DNA of 64,000 bases, taken from NCBI GenBank assembly GCA_029237695.1, contig CM055267.1, positions 12,365,043 through 12,429,042 on the forward strand, in the 5' to 3' direction. The position numbers and the translations under genes were made by a program. The stretch is from Conchocele bisecta. Lineage: Eukaryota > Mollusca > Bivalvia > Lucinida > Thyasiridae. Positions 21,618 through 32,997 of this stretch are shown one piece after another. The notes under the pieces were generated by a model. That model did no database searches, was not told the origin of the DNA, and was given only the letters and a program-made list of their open reading frames with translations. Each line of letters opens with the position of its first letter. Position 1 is the first letter of the stretch.

Positions 21618-21759
21618 CATTTGGTGGTCTCGGTACTTTGGCCTAAACATGTGTCGTTTTTGCGAAGAATCAATTTCCGTGTATACTGTCCATACCGACA
21701 CGGAAATCGATTCTTCGCAAAAACGACATAAGTATGTGCCGAAGTCCCGAGACCAAATG
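21618..21759. repeat. fold-back palindrome
   Basis: CATTTGGTGGTCTCGG at the left and CCGAGACCAAATG at the right. The inner arms CGTTTTTGCGAAGAATC and GATTCTTCGCAAAAACG are perfect inverted copies around a loop of about 45 bp. Confidence 0.85.
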
Positions 21760-22102
21760 CATATTGAGGAAAATATCAAATAATATTTACTTTGGAGTGG
21801 GCACGCTTTCAACGCTTTCAGACATTGTTGTTGTTGTGGTAACCACGTGATCATGCACCTTATACATGCCAGATATAAAATCATTACATCTGTCATAGTT
21901 CAATGTTCATTTAAATAAACATTAAAATCATGTCACCATTTTTACATGTATTTCTACTGAAATTGTAATCATACTGTTCTTCCGTCATAGAAAACCATGT
22001 GGCATTGTGAATGTGTACCATAATTCTTGTGAAGACCAAATACATTCTGAGATGGCCATCTGTGTGTCACTTATTTACTTGCTACCATTTCATGCATCTG
22101 GG
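21760..22102. other. intergenic DNA
   Basis: Nothing recognised. Confidence 0.45.
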
Positions 22103-22524
22103 TGGGTGGCTGGTGGGAGCACGCGATGGGTAATTTAACGATCGGGGTTGATCCTTACCGGAATCCTGACAGGAGACCTGGTTTGGCCCTCACATACGTC
22201 TTTGGCATTTTGTATGTGACAGTTGAATCTGGTTATGCCCCTTATGTGAGTTGAATCTGGTTATGCCCCTGATGTGAGTATCACGATATTTTCGTAATCC
22301 TATTTTAGGGGAAGGGGCCAAGTGACTGGTGTGGTATGGACCTGACACCAGGTCCGGTTATTCTAATTTCAGGGCTGAATATATTTGTTCTGCCTGTAAA
22401 TATTCCGTTCTGATTTTGGGATTTTCCCCCTAATGCAGCAGGTTAAAATGGGATCGAACCCATTTGCCCGGCCTGACCTTAGCTGTTGATAGGCCGTTAA
22501 ACACTAATAAACAAACAAACAAAC
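22103..22524 (+). mobile_element. SINE with (AAAC)n tail
   Basis: Ends AGCTGTTGATAGGCCGTTAA ACACTAATAAACAAACAAAC, the recurrent 3' end of this family. The body shares GTTTGGCCCTCACATACGTC, GGACCTG..CCAGGTCC and GGGAAGGGGCCAAGTGACT with the inverted copy at 50692-51066. A duplicated TTGAATCTGGTTATGCCCC lies at about 22225-22270. Confidence 0.75.
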
Positions 22525-22615
22525 ATGCATCTGGTTCATGTCGTACCCGAGGGAAGGTTGGGCACTATATACAGACAAGTTAGTGATTGCAAATTATGTG
22601 TGTGTTTTACGAGCA

Positions 22616-22938
22616 GACCGTCGCCGAGGGGTAACACCGTCGGGCTGGCGACCTCGGTTCGATTCAGGGTTGAGTTCCTGGGCGTCAGTATTTCTGAGAT
22701 ACTTTGTATTTCCTGCTCTACTAGTCCTTTCAGATGGGGACTTTACACGGCGGTCCCGTGTATCAGATTTGAACGAGAGTCTGGGCAAGTTAAAAAACCA
22801 GAGGGGACTATTCTAATAAGAGCTAGGCCCCCTGGGGCCGGTTTCCTCCGTATCCACCTCCTTCCTTTCTCCCCTTCTTGGGAGACGGCATGCAAGGTCA
22901 TCGAGCCAGTGCCGTCGTTAAATCCAAGCATTTACATT
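22616..22938 (+). mobile_element. tRNA-derived SINE, second family
   Basis: The head contains a box A-like GTCGCCGAGGGGTAAC and a box B-like CGGTTCGATTC about 35 bp apart, as in tRNA promoters for RNA polymerase III, but no cloverleaf can be closed. The 3' part ends GTGCCGTCGTTAAATCCAAG. Open frames here are chance. Confidence 0.75.
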
Positions 22939-23039
22939 TTTACTGCATATTATTAAACCAGATGGCCGCGGCCCGCATGTCGAGCCCGCCAAGGCATTTG
23001 ATGGTCTCGGAGTGTATTTATTTGAAGTTTGAATTAAGG

Positions 23040-23540
23040 GTTGTGGAGATAGAAGGTATGTAAAAGCTCAGTCATTTGACCTTGACCGTGGGCATGTGGA
23101 CCACATGGGCAGGCTATAGAATGAAAATATGGATGATGAATAAGAAGTATTGGATGTTGGAAGTAAATCAGAGTAAGTGTTGTGGAGATATAAGGTATGT
23201 AAAAACTAACACAAATTTCAAAGTCATTTGACCTTGACCTTCGGCATGTGGACCACATGGGCAGGCTATGGAATGAAAATATGGATGATGAAAAGTATTG
23301 GAAGTTGGAAGTAAATTGGAGTGACAATTGTGGAGATATAAGATATGTAAAAACTTTAACGCAGATTTTATAATAACGCAAACTTCTAAGTCATTTGGCC
23401 TTGACTTTGGGCACAGGGGCCGCATTGGTGGGACGGAATGAATATATGGATGATGACCAATAAGCATACAAAGTGTCAAGCAAATCCGACTTACGGTTAC
23501 AGAGATAGTAGGTATTTGAAAACTAACGCAAATTTTGACT
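23040..23540 (+). repeat. tandem array of about 150-170 bp units
   Basis: Three to four diverged units containing GTCATTTGACCTTGAC, GGCATGTGGACCACATGGGC, ATGAAAATATGGATGATG and TGTGGAGATATAAGGTATGT (starts near 23070, 23222, 23391). Core of a tandem-repeat element without recognisable ends. Confidence 0.7.
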
Positions 23541-23876
23541 GTCAATTTCGCTGTACCTTGGGTCAATATGTAGTGGATAGCCGAACAATTCTGCGACATT
23601 GTGGAGTGTGCAGATTCAGCCATGCAGCTACATACAACGTGCTTGGAGGTGCGGCTGTTCTAGATGCTCTAGGAGTCGATTGTGTGGTGGTCCCCAGGGT
23701 GTCCGACTTAGAGAGGTTTCACTGTAAATCAGGCATTTGATCATTCTGTGCCATAGTTGTGTGCTATGTGATCACAAACAGACATTATCACCAGAGATAA
23801 AAGACCAAGAAGCTCATCAAAAATAAGATCACATGTTTTATGTGTGTTCGGTTTATAGTAGGGGGGCAAGCACCCA
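23541..23876. other. intergenic DNA with a Tigger-like terminus
   Basis: Read on the - strand from about 23729, TACAGTGAAACCTCTCTAAG followed by TCGGACACC resembles a pogo/Tigger inverted terminus. A similar one occurs at 46531-46552. No partner end was found. Confidence 0.4.
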
Positions 23877-24029
23877 TAAAATGAATTCTGTTCAACCCGA
23901 GAGAGCAAAAGCAACGACTACTTTAAATCAATGCATTATATCATCCTGAACACGAATCCGGTGTCGGTCAATCAAATCAGTTGGGACAAGGGCATTGTTA
24001 GGATCATTAAGTGCACACGAGTCAAATGA
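23877..24029 (+). pseudogene. conserved C-terminal peptide fragment, copy 1 (unknown family)
   Basis: An open frame of about 50 codons ending at TGA (24027-24029) reads ...RESKSNDYF...ILNTNPVSVNQISWDK...IIKC.RVK. It matches, residue for residue over most of its length, an inverted frame at 46528-46346. Conservation at the protein level with the same stop position suggests a real coding end, probably of a transposon protein. I do not recognise the family. There is a stop just upstream, so only the C-terminus survives. Confidence 0.5.
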
Positions 24030-25692
24030 GTGCACAGCTCACTTTATTTTGATAATACAATATGTACTTGCATAACATTACAGAACAATCCGATAAAGTA
24101 TGTTTTATTGGTTATTATTGTTTTATGGGGCATATACAAAGCAATTCGGTTTAATCGGACGTCTATCGTTGAGAGTATCAACATATTCAAGATGGCCGCC
24201 AAGCATAAATATTTAGCCTGAAATGTGTACTTATTTGATGAATGAAAACAAATAGGCACTTGGATCTTGATCGGACAGACGCGGAATACGCTTTGGGTAC
24301 CATGCATTAATTTTAGATATAGATGGAGGCTATCATATCCATATGAATCCCAAGATGGATGCCAAATATTCATCAAGATCAGGCAGCATTATATACACTA
24401 TGGTGGACCATATCTTGGTACTAAGCTAGATATGAACATATTAGTTTGATTTTCATCTGAGATATGATATTAAAAATATAAATCAATACTTATGCTCTTC
24501 TTAAAGAGCGTCTTTAATACAAAATGGCCGCCATATTTTCCAAAAACTCAAAAGTTATTGAATATAATGTTTACTTTTGCTTTACGTATGCATACTACTG
24601 CGGTTAAATCAGTAAGTTGGACACACTTGATTTTGAAGTCATTTGTAATTGTGTTTATTCAAAATGGTCTCATGTAGGCTATTTTAATATAGTGTGGTAC
24701 TGGCAATTGCGCGTTTCTTTTTATTTACTTTTAAATTTCTTTATAGGACAGATTCATATGTGTTCAGACTAGTAGATCGCTGATAATACACTTGGTGATA
24801 CTCGAATTAGGTTACACTCGTTGTAGAGTCAGAATATTAAAATGTATGTACTGTTTGTTTTACATATTGTATTTTATTGAGTCTTACGTTATCATATACG
24901 TTGTAAATTGCTCTATAATGCCATATATGTATACACTACGTATTACGTTTGGTACATATGCTATAGTTCGGCCATGTTCGCATTACAGTCAGATATCGAA
25001 CTGTTATATGCTGGTATGTGGCTAAGTACCATGACATTTCAATCACTTTAGACGTAATTATAACCAAGATAAAACAATTCATGTAAAATACAACACTAAT
25101 CAAATAGTATGTATTACAGTTTCTGTTTCCGTGAATATCCATACATTCACAAGTGGATATACCCATATGCAAAACTTTCCGCATGACTGCTCGTATAATC
25201 ATCGCTGGTAAATGGAAATATATTCTCAATTAACATATATTCTCATCAACAAAAGTCCCGACTCCTGCACTGAAAGCAATATTGACAGCGTCTATGCGTG
25301 TCACATATATAAAACATACTATGCTGTAACGAATGCACACGATTTAGAGGCCTCATATCAGCTATGTGTCAATGTTTAGCTTTACACGTTTCGCTTCCAG
25401 GTTAGCTCAAACCCGGATAGTTGAAAATCCAGTCACTGGAATTGCGGTGTTGCACTGAAAAGTGGTTGTTTGGTTGATTTGTGAAATTATTTATCGTTGA
25501 ATCGCAACTTCCCAAATATGCGCATATGAAAATAAGTGTCTCTGTTTGGTCTCTTACGATCTTAACTATATGTTGTATGTTGGTGTGCATAGACACGGAC
25601 AGTGGGAACTTTCTGATATAATTCTAGATTAGCATAGAATAATCAACCATGTTCAATTTAATGCATTTAAAGTATTATATATTATATTACAC
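24030..25692. other. AT-rich DNA with spaced ATGGCCGCC motifs
   Basis: No gene. The motif AAGATGGCCGCCAAG or close variants recurs at about 24188, 24351 and 24521 (spacing 140-170 bp), as in the region right of the LTR element. The remainder to 25692 is AT-rich and featureless to me. Confidence 0.45.
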
Positions 25693-25697
25693 ATATG
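25693..25697. repeat. 5-bp target-site duplication, left
   Basis: ATATG immediately before the outer TG of the left LTR; identical to 43396-43400. Confidence 0.75.
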
Positions 25698-28187
25698 TGT
25701 CAAGGTCATTACCAAGGTCAGGAATGATCGAGACAAATTGTCTCCCCTATTATCATATGAACCAAGTATACTTCAATTGTTATGACGTTATGGCCAATAT
25801 AGCTTGATCTCACGAACGAAAAGGGGTAACAATGCAGTTGAAGTGTAAGGGATAGGCTAGAGTAGATAAGTACACGTAGTCACTTAATCACTTATAATGT
25901 ACACTATATTACATGGGGAACACACAGGAATACATGATACATTGATATGCGAACATCACTGTACGGTGCATGATACTATTCAATTACACGGTTGTAAGCC
26001 AATCGACTGTTATACTTTAACGCAACTTAAAAGCTATAGACGAATAAACTCAGTATGTGGTATCTCAATGGTCCCGTAGTGGACAATAGTATGAATGCAC
26101 AAGTACTTTGATGATCGCTAATCAAAGTGAAATAACATACAAGTACAACATGGCAGAACGAAACATTGGAGGACAAATGACAATCATCTGAGCTACCCCA
26201 GTGCTGGCGTATCTCAATAGATAGTGGTAACCTCTGAGTATCAAGGTCCCAAGGTCTGCCTCACCCGCAGTATGAGGTCTAGTCAACAATATGGCTATAA
26301 TACAACTTCAAGTGGATTAATCAATAAACAATAAATGTAGTCTTACTACAATCCCTTAGCCATGATATGCCATGATAGGAGTATAACCATACATTATCAA
26401 AGTATACATATGTATTGCCTATGCAATATATTTCCAAAGTCTGAATGTCAAAGTCGAAGCCGGATGTGGTTACATCACATGGTAGTCAATAACGATAATG
26501 TTCCGGAAGCTGGTACCGGAAGTAAAGTTCATATGGTATCACTAGACTGTAGCCACCCGGATGTGGTGGACCGGATGTAAAGTATCCATGGTGAATCAAT
26601 TGGTTGTAATACTGGAAGTGGTAGTCCGGATGTAAAGTTCCGATATAATACAAAATGGCGATTATCACGTTGGCTAAGACGCCGGGAAAAGTTTCACATA
26701 GGTGACATTAAACTCGGTGGTAGTATAATAATATGATATATGTGTATGGTGTTTCACTTCACTAATCTATGGCTGTGACTGTCTGCTGAACGCGATGTAG
26801 CTATCACACACTGCTCTATACAGGCCTGTACCCGGAGCTGTTACACACACTGCGCCAGACAGACGTACGGACACTCGGACGACCTGGTACTCTGCACTGA
26901 CTGGGGTCTGCCCTCAACGAGCGGACCAAAACGTCCAATGTGGCTCGCTGGAGCGATCTCAAGAGGCTACAAAAATGAAATGTGTCTCCAATTACTGGAC
27001 GAATACGCACAGACAGACAGACAGGATGCACAACGGACTAAAACGGGAATCGAACAACGGCAAATCACAGCTGAAATAAAATGTTGTAGGTACATACCAA
27101 AATCCTCCGTGTCACTGGTGAATACAGTACTATTCTTCTGTTACCAGAAAATATGTGTCCCACCAACACATAGCGAGACATCGCTTATATATGCACCAGT
27201 GAAACCACGCACGGAATAATGAATATGCCTACCCCTCGTTCGACATCTCACATAAATATTACAAAACCATGGCTTTTGCCATTTCACCCGTGGGTTATAT
27301 TTGGCATAAATATATGTTCCCACGTCATAAATTCAACCAAACTAGTGTACAGCCCTCGCGGAATAAATACCATCCAACATGGTATATCCCACACTACCAT
27401 AAATCTGCACACTATAGACCCAGATCTCATAATGCGAAACGGACTCGACTGGTCTCGACATACGAGGGTCGCGTTTTGGCCCCGCCAAACCCGTCCATAT
27501 CGGTACTACGGGCTGTACACTCAAATGAGAGTGTAGCACATACTAAGCTTAAATATCGTGGTCATTTACGGAAATATCACGACACAAAGCATCACCAGTA
27601 TGGGATCTGATATATCCGTGTTGGCCAGTACCAGGCTATGCTGAAACACTAACCCGTAGCATACATAACAGGGCAGACCATGGTATGGTCTGCGCTATAT
27701 ACTGGCTTCACCTACAGAAGGTCCCTTATCTGGTGAACAACTGACACGCGGACAAAGTCGGCCGGCACGGATAGTGGACGTCCGTAATACTAAAAGGGGT
27801 CTTTTCCCTAGCGAAACCAGCACACGCAGTCAACGAGTTCTCTACCACACACATGCATAGTCTGTGGCAAATATGGCGTGACATCAATACAACATTGCTC
27901 ATAAAATGGATGTGTATTTAAATCCGCAAAAAGGACACGCATAAACGTATTTCCACCAATACAACATAAGCCCCCTTATTACACGCACATTGTACATGGC
28001 AAATGTACATGCTAAATCACAGGTATGTAAAAATCACAGGTGTGTGAAATCACAGGTATGTGGAATCACAGGTATGTGGAATCACAGGTATGTGAAATCA
28101 ATAGTACGCACAACAATACAACACAGTACCACACATCACAAATATACAATTATACGGAATGTACAAGAATGCACGTGTCACGCGACA
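25698..28187 (-). repeat. LTR 1 (3' LTR), 2.49 kb
   Basis: Begins TG and ends CA on either strand. Matches 40963-43395 over its length except for small indels (for example about 39 bp after TTGATATGCG near 25950 present only here). Near its high end is a short tandem repeat of AATCACAGGTATGTGG (about five units, 28015-28105). Open frames inside the LTR are not conserved as proteins. 2.4 kb is long for a Gypsy LTR. Confidence 0.9.
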
Positions 28188-28200
28188 TATCTCCCCCCTA
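28188..28200 (-). promoter_or_regulatory. polypurine tract, interior copy 1
   Basis: On the - strand TAGGGGGGAGATA lies directly before the TG of LTR 1: the expected plus-strand DNA priming site. The same tract precedes LTR 3. Confidence 0.8.
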
Positions 28201-28257
28201 AACAAAAAGTGTTTACACTTTCGTGCACAATCGCGAGACACGTTGGCACAGCTGAAT

Positions 28258-28787
28258 CTACCCCGATATCCTGCTCAGGTAGTCTGCCCCCAGATTGTCG
28301 GCCCCTTTTATCGCAACAATACGCATTCGGTAAGGTTGCAGTATCAAGGCCCACCTCATTAGTCGGGAATTTGCAACCTTGGCTTTGTTTAGGTAAACCA
28401 ACGGTTGGTGGTCCGTTTCTAGGATGAATTCCCCCCAAACAAATAACGGTGGAACTTCTCGACCCCCCACACGACTGCCAGACACTCCTTCTCAACTTCC
28501 GAATAATTGCGTTCCCTTGGCAACATCTTTTTGCTGGCATACGCTATCGGAAGTGGGATACCATCCTGCTCTTGCAACAGTATTGCCCCTAACCCAATGT
28601 CGGAAGCATCCGTCCTGAGCACGAAAGGTTTGTCTAGTTCGTGCAGTTTCAGAACTGGCTCCCTGGTCAATAATCCCTTGAGGGTAACGAAAGCTTTCTG
28701 TTGGGGTGCCCCCCAGTTGACCTTGTTTGGTTGACCTTTCTTAGTAAGGTCAGTTAGTGGGCTCGCTATCTCTGCGAAGTTGGGCAT
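28258..28787 (-). pseudogene. RNase H domain, interior copy 1
   Basis: FVLRTDASDIGLGAILLQ (first catalytic Asp), IAYASKKMLPRERNYS, VEKECLAVVWGVEKFHRYL (Glu) and, in a shifted frame, FILETDHQPLVYLNKAK (Asp) show a Gypsy-type RNase H that degrades the RNA strand of the replication hybrid. A frameshift near 28435 at a C-run separates the last part. Followed by about 70 bp to the polypurine tract. Confidence 0.85.
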
Positions 28788-28794
28788 GAACTTC

Positions 28795-29594
28795 CTATAG
28801 AACCAACCCGGCTAACCCCAGGAAAGCCCTGACCTCCTTCTTTGTCTCAGGGACATTAGCTTCATGAACTGCCTTGACCTTTTCGGGATGGGCCCTTAGT
28901 TCTTTCTTACTGCTGATAGTATGTCCCAGGCACTCAAGTTGCCTGTACCCAATGCTGCACTTGGAGGGTTTTGCTGTTAGATTTGCATCGGACAATCGGG
29001 AGAGGACTTCACTCAGAGCTCCCAGGTGTTGTTGCCACGTATGGGAGAATATCAAGATGTCATCGACAAAACTGTCTGCATTGTGGACCCCCTTTAATAC
29101 TTTCCTCACGAGTCTACAGAAAGTGGCCTGTGCCGTGACCATTCCAAAGGGCATGACCTTGAACTGGAATAGACCCTGGGGTGCCTCGAAAGCGGAATAT
29201 TCCCTGGAATTTTCATCCAATGGGACCTGCCAGTAGCCCTTACTCAGGTCCAGCTTTGAAAAGTAGCTATATCGGCCAACTTAGACACATCTCTTCAATA
29301 TTCGGCATTGGTTCCGCATCAAACACCGTGACTTTGTTAAGTTGCCGGAAATCAATGCAGAATCGGAGCCCCCTCCCCCCCCCCCCCCCCCCCTCCCCCC
29401 CCCCCCCCACCCCCCCCCCCCCCCCCCCCCCCCCCGTCCTTTTTCCTAACCAGAATTACTGGGGATGAGTAGGGTGATTTTGAAGGTTCTATGACACCTA
29501 GCTTGAGCATATCCTCTACTTCCTGGCTGACTGTTTCCCTGACCTTAAATGGGATAGGGTACCCCTTAATTCTTAATGGGTCTTGCGTTGACAA
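28795..29594 (-). pseudogene. reverse transcriptase, interior copy 1 (broken)
   Basis: N-terminal part 29594-29352: KLGVIEPSKSPYSSPVILVR, then collapse into a run of Gly encoded by a poly-C/G tract of about 64 nt (29372-29435). The remaining palm (29220-28795) contains FQFKVMPFGMVTAQATF and the catalytic FVDDILIF motif. Small deletions near 29272 and a 4-bp insertion near 28801 also break the frame. Catalytic motifs are intact where readable. Confidence 0.85.
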
Positions 29595-29601
29595 CTTTAT
29601 C

Positions 29602-29937
29602 TCATGTTTCTCTATATGGGTGTGGGTGTGTCCTGGTGCGTCCCTCAGGACATGGGTGAATTTCTCTGACTTGGGTCTTTTGTTTCTTGCCTAAATCAGG
29701 CGACATGTCAACTCTGCTCTCGGTATCGGACTCTAATCCCCTGGGACATAACATGTTTTCTTCGGCACTACACCCACTTGGACTAGGATCCCCCTCTACT
29801 GTGTCATCTATCACGGCCGCATTTATTACAGTGAGTATTCCCTTCCCCGGGTGCTCAGGCCTAGTCTCGTACCTCTTTAACATGTTTGCATGTAAGGTTT
29901 TCAACTTCCCTCCCATGTCAACCCTAGTCCCACTCAT
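29602..29937 (-). pseudogene. integrase-RT linker, interior copy 1
   Basis: MSGTRVDMGGKLKTLHANML... follows the integrase C-terminal domain and leads to RT. Acidic, without a recognised fold. Differs from copy 2 by an 11-bp deletion near 29660 and a 6-bp insertion near 29630. Confidence 0.7.
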
Positions 29938-31642
29938 TAACTACCTCTATTATGGGATATGGTCCCTTCCACCTAAGAAGCAATTTGTTGTTTTCTGTCG
30001 GTAGTAGTACAAGTACCTGATCTGCCACTGCATACTGCCTACTACGGGTCTTACGGTTGTAGTACTTTGCATACTTTTTGGACGCACTCTTCAAGTTCTC
30101 ATGCGCGATTTCGCACGTTTTCTCGAGCCGTTCGCGCAAGTCGAGGACGTACTGATACGTCGTTTTGACGTTGTCCTCTATGTCCTTCTCGGACCACATA
30201 TCTCTTAGTATGCTCATCGGACCCCGAACGGTCCTTCCGTACAATAGTTCAAACGGTGAGAAAGCCAAACTTTCTTGAGGGACTTCGCGATACGCGAATA
30301 GGAGCGCGTTAATGTATTTGTCCCAATCTTTTTTTGGGACGTTCGCTTGCCATTCACGAAGCATTTGCTTTAATGTACCATTGAACCGTTCCACAAGACT
30401 GTTACACTGTGGGTGGTACGGTGTCGTGGTTAATTGTCTCAGCGATAACAATCTACTAACTTCCTCCATGACTGCCGACGTAAATTGACTACCCCGATCG
30501 GTGAGCATCTCCTCGGGGATACCCAGTCTACTGAACATATCCATGAGAGCTTCCGCGACTCGTTCGGCCTCGATGCCTGGTAGTGGTACCGCTTCTGGGT
30601 ACCTAGTTGCATAATCAACTAACGTTAGTATGTAACGATTCTTCCGATCGGTAGCAGGAAAAATTGGCCCTACAATGTCAACTGCGACTCGTTTGAACGG
30701 AGTGTCTATCAACGGCATAGTTCCTAACGGAACCTTGGTGATGTGTCCCTTTGACACAGTCTTTTGACATATGTCACAAGACCTACAAAACCGTGTAATG
30801 TCACTGCCCACGCCTGGCCAATACAATTCTGATAACACTCGATCAGTTGTCTTCTTAACCCCTAAATGGCCCGCCATGATCGATTCATGTGCCACTTTCA
30901 TCACGGTAGTCCTAAGTGTTTTTGGGACTACCAGCTGATGGTACATCCTACCTGACCCTATCGATTCGAAATTACGATACAACAAGTATTTTCGGTATGC
31001 GAATTTCGATTTGTTTCCGTTCTTACTTGACCGTACCGTTCCGTCTTTTGCATTATTTCGAACCGACGTCAATGTGACGTCATGTGCCTGCGCCTCTTTG
31101 AATTCATCGCGTGATACGTTCGCGATTGCGGTAGGGACTTTGAGGGTCTTATATGATTCGTCTCGGGCTGTCGTTTGTGACCTAGTTTCAACTGCGCACG
31201 ATTTTGCGCCTCTAAAATCGGATATCACTGGTAATTCTGAGCCGTCTACATTACCTATGGTAACATCATACATTGTATCTGTCATGCAAAGGGCTTCTAC
31301 CTGACCTTTGAAAAAAGGTGTATCTAGATCTACCCGGGCGGTAGGAATCCCACTCATTTTGCTCCTATTTACCAGCATGCATGTTGAAACTTTGCTTAAA
31401 AACTGATCTGGTTGTACCAAACTTTCCCTGACGACCACCCCGGTACACCCAGTATCTCGCATTACTGTGACCTTTTTCCCATTTAATGTGCCCTCTGCTA
31501 CGGGTAGCCTATCCATACCAAATGTACATCCGTTAATCAACTCCGGCTGTATCTCGCTACCAGAACATACAATAGTGGTGTCGGTATCAACCACACAGAA
31601 ATTTCCTTGGTTTTTTCCGCTGGTTGTTCCGTGTTTTGCCAT
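29924..31642 (-). pseudogene. protease and integrase, interior copy 1
   Basis: An uninterrupted 572-residue frame. Aspartic protease motif VMRDTGCTGVVV at 60-71 (DTG 63-65). Integrase zinc finger H252-H259-C289-C292 (HX6H, CX2C). Catalytic core D322 (VDIVGPI), D382 (TDRGSQF) and E418 (VERFNGT), giving the D,D35E spacing. The C-terminal GPY/F-type motif LLRWKGPYPI lies near 555-565. These enzymes process the polyprotein and join the cDNA to the genome. This frame is complete, but it is separated from gag by extra T's in a T-run near 31612 and from RT by later frameshifts. Confidence 0.9.
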
Positions 31643-32497
31643 CTACCTCTACCTCTGCCTCTAGTGTGCCTTCCACTTCTACCTCTATTTCTACCTCTGT
31701 ACCGACCTCTCTGTTCTTTATCTGCACAACTTACATGTTTCTCTTCCTCGACTGCTGCTGCTTTGTAAGCTGAGGACCGGTCACGTTTAGGACAATCGTA
31801 GGACATGTGACCTTCTTCGCCACAATGGTAACATGTCCCGCGATGCCTATCGTAGCCGTTCCTGCTGGTACTTCTGTCATAACTACCTCTACTCGGGCTT
31901 CTATCATAACTACCCCTACTTGGGCTTCTATTTTGGTCTCTATTCTGAAATCTGTCCCTATCTCGACTCCTATCTCTGGATCGATTATCTGCACTACTTA
32001 CCTTGCGCCTCTGGTTATCTACTGACCTGTACTCATTTCTGTTGCTAGTACTGTTCCTCTGAACTACATACTTGCTACCTCCTCTAGCTTCTGCAAAGTA
32101 ATCTGCCTGAACCGCCATCTGATCTATCGAGTCAAATGTTTTCTCTTTGAGAAATAAGTAGAGCTCACGACTGCATATACTTAACATCTGATCTCTGATC
32201 ATGTAGTCTAGTACTCCTTCATATGTTCTATTCACCTTACCTAACTCAAACCATCTATCTAAATAGTTCTTTGACCGACTGACATATTGCACAAATGATT
32301 CACTGTGATCAGGTTTGGTGTTTTTGAACATGCGTCTGAACCCATCTTCCGTTAGATCAAAACATTTCAACAATGCGGATTTCAACTTATCATAGTCAAG
32401 AGCATCATCAATAGGTAGTCTAGAATATACAGTCAAGAGCATCATCAATAGGTAGTCTAGAATATACATATAATGCCTTGCCCTTCAATAAAGCACT
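31537..32497 (-). pseudogene. gag, interior copy 1 (5' end lost in gap)
   Basis: Carries the SCAN-like capsid part (RLPIDDALDYDKLKSALLKC...), Arg/Ser-rich repeats (SPSRGSYDR) and one CCHC knuckle C-X2-C-X4-H-X4-C (CYHCGEEGHMSYDC), then an RGR-rich tail. The N-terminal coiled coil seen in copy 2 would lie in the N gap. A 37-bp direct duplication at 32394-32467 shifts the frame 30 bp before the gap. Confidence 0.85.
32394..32467. repeat. 37-bp tandem duplication at contig end
   Basis: The unit starting AGTCAAGAGCATCATCAATA is present twice here and once in copy 2 (about 39779). It ends 30 bp before the gap. Confidence 0.9.
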
Positions 32498-32997
32498 NNN
32501 NNNNNNNNNNNNNNNNNNNNNNNNNNNNNNNNNNNNNNNNNNNNNNNNNNNNNNNNNNNNNNNNNNNNNNNNNNNNNNNNNNNNNNNNNNNNNNNNNNNN
32601 NNNNNNNNNNNNNNNNNNNNNNNNNNNNNNNNNNNNNNNNNNNNNNNNNNNNNNNNNNNNNNNNNNNNNNNNNNNNNNNNNNNNNNNNNNNNNNNNNNNN
32701 NNNNNNNNNNNNNNNNNNNNNNNNNNNNNNNNNNNNNNNNNNNNNNNNNNNNNNNNNNNNNNNNNNNNNNNNNNNNNNNNNNNNNNNNNNNNNNNNNNNN
32801 NNNNNNNNNNNNNNNNNNNNNNNNNNNNNNNNNNNNNNNNNNNNNNNNNNNNNNNNNNNNNNNNNNNNNNNNNNNNNNNNNNNNNNNNNNNNNNNNNNNN
32901 NNNNNNNNNNNNNNNNNNNNNNNNNNNNNNNNNNNNNNNNNNNNNNNNNNNNNNNNNNNNNNNNNNNNNNNNNNNNNNNNNNNNNNNNNNNNNNNNN
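32498..32997. other. assembly gap of exactly 500 N
   Basis: 500 consecutive N. A round length usually means unknown size. Interior copy 1 still lacks about 0.5 kb of gag, the leader and the primer site on its left; on its right the transposase gene lacks its C-terminus. Confidence 0.95.

Noticed and set aside
22616..22690. Functional tRNA gene (also 60410-60475)
   Set aside because: Box A/B-like text is present but acceptor and anticodon stems do not pair; the sequence continues into SINE bodies.
23438..23740. 100-codon frame upstream of the conserved peptide
   Set aside because: Starts within a tandem array; no match to the region upstream of the inverted peptide copy.
25897..27610. Frames of 60-113 codons inside the LTRs (also 41602-42850)
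   Set aside because: Present in both LTRs only because the DNA is duplicated; no domain, and they would lie in the LTR rather than a coding region.
28015..28105. CRISPR-like array of AATCACAGG units in the LTR
   Set aside because: Units are adjacent 15-16 bp tandem repeats with no spacers, in an animal LTR.
28258..32497. Copia classification because integrase precedes RT
   Set aside because: RT, RNase H and integrase motifs (HHCC with GPY/F-like end, FVDD) are Gypsy-type; the order alone is shared with the Gmr1-like lineage.
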